Shown here one piece after another: positions 36,822-46,499 of a stretch of DNA of 64,000 nt. The DNA comes from Sphagnum magellanicum (lineage: Eukaryota > Streptophyta > Sphagnopsida > Sphagnales > Sphagnaceae). Location of the stretch: assembly GCA_021904315.1 (NCBI GenBank), contig CM038925.1:17362501-17426500 (forward strand), read 5' to 3'. A model generated the notes under the pieces. The model was given only the letters and a program-made list of their open reading frames with translations. It did not search any database and was not told the DNA's origin. The translations under genes were made by a program, and so were the position numbers. The stretch's first letter is position 1; each line of letters starts with the position of its first letter.

Positions 36822-36992
36822 GTCCTATGAAATGCTGCAATATCAAATGGGCAAATAACGAACATTGATTCAATATAAACTTGAACTTTATTATATAAAT
36901 AATGGGATCTAGATTGTGAAAAGAAAGAAAATAAAAGAATGGGCTTTGAGTAAAACAATGGACCATTGCGTCCACCATAGCCACGACCTTCG

Positions 36993-39309
36993 ATGATGAT
37001 GATTATGTGTTCCAGTTCCAGCGTCGTCGTCGTCGTTTCCTCCCGAGTTCTGCTGAGTTTTTTCGCACGCTATCTTGCGCGATTGGATCTTCAAAGATAA
37101 AATCGTGGATCCTCCTGTTCTTCTACTTCTTTTGAGCCCTTTCGAGTGGCTATTACTGTCGCGAGACAATTGATTGACTCCTCTGGAGTGGAAGGAGTGG
37201 CATCTCTTGGTGGCATCGTCGTGATCCATTTTCTGTGGCGGCGGGCCCTAAGGAAGAAATTTTCGTCTCTTTTCTACAGGAAGGAAACGAAACAAGCAAG
37301 CAAGGAAGCTCGTGCAGATCAATTTCTCAGGTATTTTTCTTTTTTTCTCCAACCGTGTGTTTCTTTTACGGCCGCACTTTCTGTCTAGCGTCTTTGTGGC
37401 GCTCTTACTTTTCAATGCGGCAGTGGCTCGGAAATCGGGGAATGTTGATGACTGCTCATGCGATTGCTTGGCTTATAGAACTGAAATCTGTCGTCGTATC
37501 TCGGCACAAACCAAATGATTCCCCTCTAGTCTGTTGTGGACTTTTTTGAAACTCTTTCGGGGAAACACGTTGTGGAAGCTTTTGCTCTGATGTGTTGTAC
37601 GTGTGACATGTCGCATTATCCTTGACAACTGAGTCGTCCGGTGAGGTGTGGATTGGAAGCCAATACACCTTGATTTATTTTTATGTCTTCAACATGTATT
37701 TTGTATGTCCAGTTCTTCTCTTGCATCGAGGATGGTAAGAGGAATGCAACAAGGTTTGAAAAAACGGACTTGTTTGGTCAAGGAATTGCAAAGCTGCAAT
37801 TGCTAAGTGTGGCAATGGTTCTTTCATTCGGAATGGGAGCTGGTGCTACTTCTGCATCAATCCTTGGTTTGAAGCTTTCTTCAAAATGCAAACCTCTGCC
37901 TTGTTTTGCATTTGTTTCCTCTGTAGTATCTGAGGACATATTGAAAGAGAAGGAAAGAGGAAGAGCCAGTTTGAACTCAGTAAGAATTTCAGAAGTGCCA
38001 TCTGTGGAAGGTTTGGAAAAGGACAAAGGTGACAATGAACCACAAGCGGCAGAAGAAGAAAGTGGTGGTAAGCATGGAGGGGATCAGGCAGTCCAACATT
38101 GCAACAGGAGACTATGGAGAATGAGCATGGGAACAGGAGTGCAACAAGAGAAGAAACGCAAGCTGAAGAGTTCAATTGTAAGGAAGAATTCACTGATGAG
38201 GATGATGAAGATGAAGACCTTGATGATGAGGAAGATGATGATGATGGAGATGATCAGTTTCCTCCCCTCAAGGAGCTGGAAGATCTTGATGAGGATAGAG
38301 AACTCAGAATTGCTGTTGTTGTTGTTGCATCAAAGTTGTCTGGAAATGGAGACATTCAAATTGGTACTTTTATCTATCTTTCTGTGGAGATTACTTGGAT
38401 TCTTTGAGCACCCTTTGAGCTTGTAATCCTCTTTGAGCAATCCATGAAGTTTGTAAGCCTCTTTTAGCTTTCTGGTAACACCATGTAGGACTTTTATTTC
38501 TCTGTGTCTGACTTTGAGCATAATAATGTTATTTGTTTATTACTTGTTGGCTGTACCATGGAGCAGATGAGGGTGGTGAAGACAGGCCTATAACAGAAGA
38601 GGAGCTCATGTATGAGGAATGGAAGTCACAGCCATATGCTTTAACTTTGCCACTCCGAATTGTGGGTCTTCGTGGCTCAGTGCCTCCTATCTGGCTCAAG
38701 GTGGGTTGCCCAAGTGTCATGCATGCAATTGCTTCATCTGTTCTTGTAGAAGCTTTGATGCTGTGTTTCTGTCTGTTGCCTTTATTTCTGTTGAATTCCA
38801 TTCAAATGCCACCTTGTGCTGCAAGAATTTTTGATGTCGCAGGGAACGAATGCAAAGTTGGCTGTGGAGTTTAAGGGAAGTCTGAGTGACATTTTGGCAG
38901 ACATGGCAGCCTCCATGGAAAAACAAAACCTTACACCTCGATCAACAATGGCAGCTGACTAGGTAACTGTTGGGGACTCATGGCTGGCCATAGTAGTGCA
39001 AGGAGGCCTTATCGAGCCAATTAGGAATGTAGAGCAGTTTGAGTGGTTCCAAAGGCTAGATTCCAAGTGGAAGGTGTGGTTTTGTTAATTCCTTTTTATG
39101 GAGCTCTGCATTCTATCAAGTGGAGTTTGAGCTTATGTTGAACTTGTCCTGCTTCTTCATTAACAGTTCCAATCTGGGGGCTGGCCTATTGTTCTCAGAC
39201 TCTTCTACGAAGGGATGCAGAGGGTATGATCGATCCACAAGGTCTAATTTGGGGTGTTCCAGACAGATGGGCTAGTTTTCTGATTACTTACAGAAGGGAT
39301 AAGCTTAAA
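36993..39309 (+). pseudogene. Putrescine-binding periplasmic protein-like (PotD-type, AT1G31410 class) pseudogene
   Basis: Exons: about 37690-38363, 38567-38700, 38843-39073 and 39199-39309. The introns are GT-AG; that at 38364-38566 splits a GAT codon (phase 1), and the next two are phase 0. Readable homology includes EEWKSQPYALTLPLRIVGL, RGSVPPIWLK, LAVEFKGSLSDILADM, VTVGDSWLAIVVQGGLIEP, DPQGLIWGVPDRWASF and ITYRRDKLK. These correspond to the N-terminal lobe of a plant plastid homologue of bacterial polyamine-binding proteins. Lesions are a frame change near 38095 before an Asp/Glu-rich linker, a TAG at 38960-38962 where relatives have Leu before VT-GDSW, and loss of everything after DKLK because an LTR pair begins at 39310. 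A Ser/Val-rich ORF at 36993 (MCSSSSVVVVVSSRVLLSFF) could be a transit-peptide first exon, but it is not connected in frame and is a weak call. Confidence 0.82.
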
Positions 39310-39668
39310 TGTCGCAACCTTAGCTTTGGGCTCGCAACCAAGGCTAAAGGGGTTGCAAGGTTGCTGGCCAAGAGGAAGGAAGCCCAGGAATCAAGGCAAA
39401 GGCATTGCAAGAGTGCGGGCCAAGGGGAAGCCCGGGAGTTAAGGCAAGAGGAAGCCCGGGAGTCACATCACATACTCCCAAGAGTGCAAGAAAATGTCAG
39501 GGAGTGTGAGGGAGTGAACACTCACACTCCTAAGGCAACTCCCACTTTGGGAGATGGAGTCTCGGTGGACTCCCCAAACTTCAGAGAGCGATTGCAGGGG
39601 TCAAACCTCAATGTCTTGTGGCATTCCTTATATCATTGGAAAGCTCTTGAAGTGTAAATGTCTAAAAT
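39310..39668 (+). mobile_element. LTR 5' part, plus orientation, in the PotD-like pseudogene
   Basis: It begins TGTCGCAACC, the mirror of the right end of the LTR at 36821, and contains AGTGTGAGGGAGTGAACACT and the TCATTGGAAAGCTCTTGAAG block. It is about 359 bases long and stops within the AAAATGGGC word, where the next LTR starts in the opposite direction. It interrupts the coding frame after YRRDKLK. Confidence 0.85.
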
Positions 39669-40665
39669 GGGCACTCCCAACTCCTTAAGGGGCTCAAATG
39701 TGAGCCCAAGTAGAAAGCAGCGGAAAAGGAGGATTCAGAGCACGCTCCCTAGCTCACAACACTTTGAGGGCTAGAAAGGCGTGTTGGAGCTCCGGGATGG
39801 GACTAGGAAGAGTTGACAAGCTTCACTCACTCACACGGGCCTGCACACAACCCACACAAAGTGGTTAGTGCAAAGTTGGAGCACCCTTGGTGCTAGGACG
39901 AGCCACGAGCAACACGGACACACAAGACTCACCACGGCTCGGACTTGGGGGAAGCCACCACCTTCCCCCTTATAGTATACTCTATGACTCTCCATGGAAC
40001 CCACATCCAAATGGCTATTTTTCCCGAGACTCCCGAAGGGGAGTCCCGAAATCGCGCCAAATGGGACTCCTGGGACTTTGGAGCCCCATAACTTTGCGAG
40101 CCGACCTCGGATCATGATGCGGTCTGAAGCAAAGTTGTAGCTCTCGTCAAGAGCTTTTCAACGCCATGTCGCACTCCCGAATCGGACATCGGGAAGAGGT
40201 CGATTACCGACCTTTTGTGGTCGGGAGTCAGATTGGCAGTTCGACTTTCGGCCCTTCTTTTGGCCATAACTTGTGTTTCAGATGTTCAAATGAGCAATGT
40301 GAGCCCATTTTAGACATCTACGCTCCAAGAGCTTTCCAATGATATAAAGAACGCCACAAGCCATTGAGTTTTGGCCCCTGCAATTGCTCTCTGAAGTTTT
40401 GAGAGTCCACCGGGACTCCATCTCCCCAATTGGGAGTTGCCTTGGGAGTGTGAGGGTTCACTCCCTCATACTCCCTCACACTTTCTAACACTCCCGGGAG
40501 TATGTGATGTGACTCCCAGGCTTCTTCTTGGCTTAACTCCCGGGCGTCTTCTTGGCCCACACTCTTGCAATGCCTTTGCCTTGACTTTCGGGCTTCCTTC
40601 CTCTTGGCCCGCAACCTTGCAACCCCCTTAGCCTTGGTCGTGAACCCAAAGCTAGGGTTGCAACA
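39669..40665 (-). mobile_element. LTR, minus orientation, inverted against the previous one
   Basis: A nearly full LTR of the same family: CAACTCCTTAAGGGGCTCAA near the left end, then GACTAGGAAGAGTTGACAAG, ACACAAGACTCACCACGG, CCTTATAGTATAC and TTGGCCATAACTTGTG, with right end GGGTTGCAACA. Its last ~350 bases (40318-40665) are the inverted counterpart of 39310-39668, making a long potential hairpin with a ~650-base loop. No primer-binding site or polypurine tract adjoins it. Outer flanks (TTAAA and CAATA) do not match, so the arrangement arose by rearrangement or two events. Confidence 0.83.
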
Positions 40666-40980
40666 CAATAGGCTTGTTAGGATCCCATCCAAGAATGGGA
40701 TCGTGCGGGTGAAGGCCCATGAAGTGTGTGAGGATTTCTTGCACACTCCCACCATTAAGATATGCACTCATAAAAAACCCGGTTAAAAGTGGAACTACTA
40801 TGTAGTTGAAGTCTAACAAGTAAGGTGATTCGAGGTAAGTAATGAAATTTACTAAAAATCTAATGCGTTGTGTCCAAATCTCATGATTTTATTATTATTA
40901 TTTTTTAATTTTATTTATGTCTTTGACCAAAAGTTAAGCTCGAAACTAAAAACCACTTGCTTAGATTGAAGAAAAAAACA
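40666..40980. other. Short intergenic stretch after the LTR pair
   Basis: Contains the palindrome GATCCCATCC-AAGA-ATGGGATC (about 40680-40702). No continuation of the PotD-like gene was found. Confidence 0.45.
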
Positions 40981-40984
40981 ACAA

Positions 40985-41355
40985 CTCAACCTCCTCTACT
41001 TTCACAAATGTAACTCCCTCACAACAAAACCGACGACGTTGAATTTTTGGGAGGAGCTTCCTCACATTTCAATCTAAAATTGATCTAATTTTGAGACAAA
41101 TCCAACAATGAATTTGAGAGAAAAAATTAATTAAACCAAAAGTCCAGAAGCTTCCCCATGGAAATCATTCCATGAAACCCACTTTAACACCTTCTACTTT
41201 CAACAACTATAACTCCCTCACAGCAAAATCGATGACGCTGAATTTTTGGGAGGAGCTTCTACACCTTCTGAACTAACACTGATCTAATTTTGACACAAAT
41301 CCAACGGTGGATTTGAAAGAAAAAATTAATTAAACCAAAGTCCAGAGGCTTCACT
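40985..41355 (+). repeat. Tandem duplication of a ~197-bp unit
   Basis: CTACTTTCA, TAACTCCCTCACA, GAATTTTTGGGAGGAGCTTC, CTGATCTAATTTTG, GACACAAATCCAAC and GAAAAAATTAATTAAACCAA occur in the same order in both units (starting near 40995 and 41191), with moderate divergence. Confidence 0.85.
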
Positions 41356-41359
41356 ACGA

Positions 41360-42254
41360 TTATTTGCTACACACAACTCCATTCCATACTTCAATTTTTC
41401 ATAACCTTTCCATGAACACCTCCACACACAAGAACTAACAACCTTTCTCATAGTTCATTCTCCTCTTCCTTCTCCTTTCTTCCCATACACACAATTTTAT
41501 TTTTTTTGGTAAGCCTCTATGACCTTCCTTGAGCTTGTTCCCCTTGTCCAATGAAAGCTTTGAAATCCTTTTGCACCAATCGATGGCCTCTTCATCCTTC
41601 AAGGGCCAATGAGAATTTGAGAATGAATGGCCATCCAATTGAAATTAGGATGAGAATCCTTGGGCCCAATGAAACACAAGAGATATTCCATCCTCCAATC
41701 AAAGAGGATGACAATCCTCATGACTAATGGGATTGGAGGATCTAACCTCCCCCTTATCTTGGATATCTTGATGAGGTCTCTTGAGATTGATCCTTTTTCG
41801 TCCGTTGACCCTCGCATCCTATTTCTTCATCCTAATTACTTCAAGTAACTAACTACTAGGATAAATTATTAGTAGTAACAAGGAAAAATCCTTGAGTTCT
41901 TACTTGACTAATTCAATGGTTGAAGTAACATTTTCGTGTAACATTCACTCCTTGATATTCCCTACCTATTTACTTTACTATGCACTAATTAACTATATAG
42001 TACATAGTAAATTGGAATTACAATTTGCATCACAAAAAAAACTCTCACATACTTCTTGATCCACCGTTGAATTTAGGGTTTAATGAATCCTTTAGATCTA
42101 GGGTGTTCGAGTTTTGATGAGGTTTCGCCGTCGCTCCCACACCTTACGCCTACCCTAATTTGTTAAATAAAAAGGTCTCGACCCCTTTTGAACGCAAGTA
42201 CCACCTTGTTGTACTACCTTCTTGGTTTTTTTGTTGATGCAGGCGCAACTAGTC
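41360..42254. other. Intergenic / possible promoter of the downstream ORF
   Basis: No gene seen. A TAAATAAAAAGG word near 42165 and a GTTGATGCAG acceptor-like site just before 42243 may belong to the following ORF. Confidence 0.35.
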
Positions 42255-42668
42255 ATGGCGGACGACGACACTACGCCTTCAAATCCTCCAGTCGCACCCG
42301 TACAACAAGAAGAGCTTAAAGAAACACCGCTCAACTTGAATGTTTCTCAACGGCCGCGTGAAGAAGAACCGCCCAGGAGAGTGGTGCGCACTCGAGTCGC
42401 TCGTTCGGTATGGGATCATCGATTGTCTCCTCACCCGCGTGCTCTAGCAATTTATTTAGAGTTTGTTCCTGCTCGTGGAGCCACGCCAAAAAGGTTTGAA
42501 GAGTGCCAGTGCGAAGATGATGATGTCCATCTCCATTGTCGAACGTGGGTTCCCGGTGATGGCCATTATCGTTGGTTACAAAGCCCGATCAACCCACTTC
42601 CCCTGGAGCATCGAGCCAAGTACCTCGCTCGCACCATTCGCCGCATCCTAGATTTTTTACAACTGTGA
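42255..42668 (+). CDS. Orphan ORF, 137 aa, function unknown
   Basis: From ATG at 42255 (MADDDTTPSNPPVAP...) to TGA at 42668. The ORF is GC-richer and codon-regular compared with the AT-rich surroundings, which argues for past or present coding. The N-terminal ~50 residues are acidic and proline-rich, then basic (PPRRVVRTRVARSVW). The rest is a compact region with CQCEDDDVHLHC and WVPGDGHYRWLQSP and no membrane segment. A splice-acceptor-like TTGATGCAG lies 12 bases before the ATG, so it may be a last exon of a split gene (the frame is open upstream to 42222). I do not recognise the family; it could also be a retroelement-derived ORF. Confidence 0.45.
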   Translation: MADDDTTPSNPPVAPVQQEELKETPLNLNVSQRPREEEPPRRVVRTRVARSVWDHRLSPHPRALAIYLEFVPARGATPKRFEECQCEDDDVHLHCRTWVPGDGHYRWLQSPINPLPLEHRAKYLARTIRRILDFLQL

Positions 42669-43235
42669 TCTATCCTTTAAGTCAGTTATTCAATTGTAAT
42701 TCACCTGAGGCTACTCAGGCGGAAATGTTTAATACTTAAGTTTAAATTGATTCTATTTCGAAGTCTGATAGAAGTGAAACCAAATAAAGATGTACTAGGA
42801 CTACATCCTAAAAATCTTACAAGTACATCATTAGTGCTTAAAGATTCTTCTACAGACAAACTTAACCTTGTCATGGCGAAATGTTATTGTTAATTATGGG
42901 CTTGTATTTCCTACATATCAATAAATCACATCTAATTGTACATCCCCTTTCCCTTCTCTTCAACATAAAAGGGATAATGTACTCTAAAAGGTTTACTAGG
43001 TGCTTAACTAATTAAGCGTTACATCAACTGAAATAAAGAAGTACTATATGCCTGGAAATATCAGAAAGGTTGATTCAACTATTAATAATCACTACTTAGA
43101 GGCTTATAAGCATTCAAATCATTAGTACTAAAGAAAATTACGGAACTAAGGCTTAACTAATTGTTGAGCTATAATCCATGCCTCATAACTGATTCCAACC
43201 TCAATTTCATAAGAAAATAAAATTGTGGACAAGTG
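42669..43235. other. Intergenic, nothing recognised
   Basis: AT-rich, no motif. It may include the lost 3' end of the minus-strand gypsy element beginning at 43240. Confidence 0.4.
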
Positions 43236-43239
43236 TTCA

Positions 43240-46200
43240 TCCTAGTCATTTTGATTCTCATTCATGAGTTTTGTGAACAATCTACCGTAAACTTTGTTAA
43301 TAATTTCAACTTGTCCATTCCCTTGTGGATAATATATAATATAATTGGTCTGTTTTAGGATAAAATGATCAATTAAATAATGTATAACATTGTTAATGAA
43401 ATGTGTGTCTTGACTAGTAATTATAATCAATGGGCAACCAAACTACGTAAGAATGTGGTCATATAAAAACTTTGTAATAACAATAACTATGTTGGTGCAT
43501 AAAGTTCTTACCTCCACCCACTTGGTAGCATAATCAATGGCAATTAAAATATTTCGATTACTAGAATACGACTTGCTGATTTAATGGGTCCAATAAAATC
43601 CAGTCCCTATTTTTGGAAAGGTTCTTCAAGCAAAGTAGTGGTCAACTTTACCATATTTTGTGTTAACATGTTACCTACTCGTGTGCACAACTCCCAAGTT
43701 TAACATAATTTATGAACATTTATGTTCATGGTTGGCCACTAGTAACTGGCATTAAGAATCTTCTTCACAATAATGTCTAAGGAAAAATGTCCTCCTTGGA
43801 CTCCACTATGCAACTCCTATAATATAATTGGCATTTGTTTTGGTTGCAAGACACATCAAAACCTATTGTCTTGTCCAAATCTATAAAGTATTCCATCTTG
43901 TAACTTTGTGAAATAGTAAGTATTTTTGGCATTATCCCTTTTAACATGTAGTCATACACACTTTGTAACCATTATGGCTATAATGTGAACATGTGAACAT
44001 CAGTGGTTTAATCAAATACACCAATTAGTTTTACTTGGTTGGGCAATCTACTTAATGCATCTACCATCAAATGAGATCTATCAAGTTTATAAACAATTTT
44101 GAAGTCATAATAAAAAAATAACAATAACCACTTAGTTATTTTGCAAAAACCTTGTGGCCTACTAACCAAATACACAAGAACCATGATCAACATAAAATAC
44201 AAACTAGTTACCTAGTAAGTAATGTCTAAATTTGTGTAAGGCATAGACCATAACTAAGGCTTCCTTCTTGGCAGTAGTATAATTCCTCTCAACTAAGTTG
44301 AATAATTTGGAGGCATACATAACTTATTGATCAAACTTACCAATTGGGTTTTTGGGCAAATATGGCTTTTATTGTTAGTTGAGATGCATCTATGTGAAGA
44401 TGAAACTCAAATCCCCAATTTGGACTAAGCAATATAGGGTTCATACATACTAGTTCTTGATTTCCTCCTAAGGAATTTGACATTTTGTGGTCCACTCAAA
44501 AACTTCATATTTTTTGAACAATTTGGTAATTAGTGACATAATATAGGCAATTTTTTTTATAAAGCACCTATAAAACTATGCCATCCCATTGAAAACTTGG
44601 ATTTGTTGGAAGGTAATAAGTGTTGGCATATTTACTAAGGCTTCAACCTTCTTGGGATCCATAACTTTTCCCTCTTTGGATATTATGAAACCTAGGATGG
44701 CTCTTGAAAATATCATGAATGCACACTTGTTTGGGTTGAGGTTAATACCAAACTCCCTACATTTGAGAAAACATTTCTTGAGTTTTTAAAAGTGTGTTCA
44801 CAAGTCATTGAAAACTATAAAGTCATCAAGAAAAACATTTTCATGAATACATCAATGTATTCATGAAATCATTCATTACTACCTTCTAATAAATGGGCAG
44901 TCCATTTTTTACGTCAAATGGCATCACAACCCACACAAAAGCCCCCCAATTGGTAATAAAGGCGGTTTTCTGTTGATCTTCTAGTGCAATTGAAATTGAA
45001 TGATATCATGAAATTCCATCCAAAAAGGTATAAACTTCATGCCCAATAATATGTTAATAACCTCATCTATGAAAAGCAACAAGTGAAGATATTTTCTTTA
45101 TTGCCGCATTGAGCTTCTTGAAATCAACACAAATTATGAACTTCCCATTTTTTTTAAGAACAACCACTATCGGAGATAGCCAAGTTGCTTCCTCAACTAG
45201 TTGATAAAACTAGTAGCAAGTAACTTATTTGTGTCTTGTTTAACAATGGCAACATAGTTAGGATTCAACCGACCTACCTTGCTTGATGAACATGTGGTAT
45301 TGTGGTATCCAATTCAATTTTACGTTGAACAATTTCTAGTGGAATACCTTTCAAGTCTTTGTATGTCTCGGCAAATACATCTTTGAGCTCCTTGCTCAAT
45401 AAGTTGTTATGTGACAACCAGTTCAAATGCAGAATTCATTTTCACATATTACACATTCTTTTTGGTGCCCGAATTCATTTTGGTTAGTTGCTCTTCCTCA
45501 GTAATTATTCAATTCGTTATGGTTAGATCTTATACTTGCTATTGGGAAAATGTCTCATTAATGATTATCTCTCCCACTTTTGGATGGAAGAAAGTTTCTA
45601 GTAGGCATTGTTTAATAATATTAGGTGATATAACTAGGTTAATAACTAAAACACACACCAATTCAACACATTTTGGAACTGGTTTTATTATACTAAAATT
45701 TGGTATGAAGATTGGTTTAGTATGAGTAGGTACTTCTATGGTTCCTATTGAGAATAGGTCTAATTTTGTAGTAAACATCACATCCTCCTCTTCATTTGAG
45801 AATGGAAATCATAACATACCAAGATTTATGGTCTTTTGGTTTAAGCACCAAGTTTCTTGGTAACAAGTATGGTTCTTATTGTACATGTTCCTTATATGGT
45901 AATAGTATTGGTTCCCCAATCATGGGATACTTTAACATCTTTCAACCATGGGTGTCCTAGCAACATTGAGTATTTAGAATCTAGAACATTATTATTAATA
46001 ACAGCAAATGTAATGATATAAAGAACACCATGAACAAATATTTTCAAATCCCTAATAAAACCAAATGGTTTGGCTATAGTTTGATTTGCCATATGCAAAT
46101 TGTAAGATGTTGAATTAGGTTTTGACAAACCTAATTGTACTATTAGGTTATCAGTAATGATATTGGCTTTAAAACTTCCATCAATTAGCACATCATCAAT
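43240..46200 (-). mobile_element. Degenerate Ty3/gypsy retrotransposon A (protease-RT-RNase H-integrase)
   Basis: Read right to left. 46191-45892 is a retropepsin region (LIDGSFKANIITDNL, SMLLGHPWLKDVKVSHDWG). About 45190-45085 is the RT start (VVLKKNGKFIICVDFKKLN). Near 44850-44810 is the RT active site FLDDF. 44202-44008 is the RNase H end (KITKWLLLFFYYDFKI, LMVDALSRLP). 43430-43242 is integrase core (SQDTHFIN, YYPQGNGQVEIINK). The protease-RT-RNase H-integrase order is that of Ty3/gypsy. Stops and frame changes occur throughout. The protease reads LIDGS where active enzymes have a DSG/DTG-type triad. No LTRs could be assigned. The protease region and its flanks closely resemble element C (56050-56410). 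Confidence 0.85.
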
Positions 46201-46499
46201 AAATTTTTTACCAACCTAGACTTGAATTATTGCCAAATGGTGGTCAATGGCCACTATTGCACATGTGGGTTCAAGTTGAACAAGTTTAGGTTGTACCAAC
46301 TGAACAAGCTTAACCGATTTTTAAATGTATTTTTTGATGTTTGATACAATCTTCAATAGTTGTTCCAAGTTGATGACATATTTGGTTTCCAAAACTTGAT
46401 TAATGTTGATGTTTTTCATAATTTCCTCAAAAGTCTTTTCCAATAATGTCATTTGTGTAATCAATTATATAAGTTATTTACCAATAACCAATTAACCCA

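Noticed and set aside
36909-37229. Minus-strand 106-codon ORF with His/Asp-rich segment, possibly a divergent gene
   Set aside because: The rich segments come from GTC/GAT simple repeats, the C-terminus is a T-run translation, and no family is recognisable.
38068-38107. GTAAGC...CAACAG as a small intron that would explain the frame change in the PotD-like gene
   Set aside because: Forty bases is too short for a plant intron, and splicing it would lead to an in-frame TGA rather than restore the downstream frame. A frameshift lesion is the better reading.
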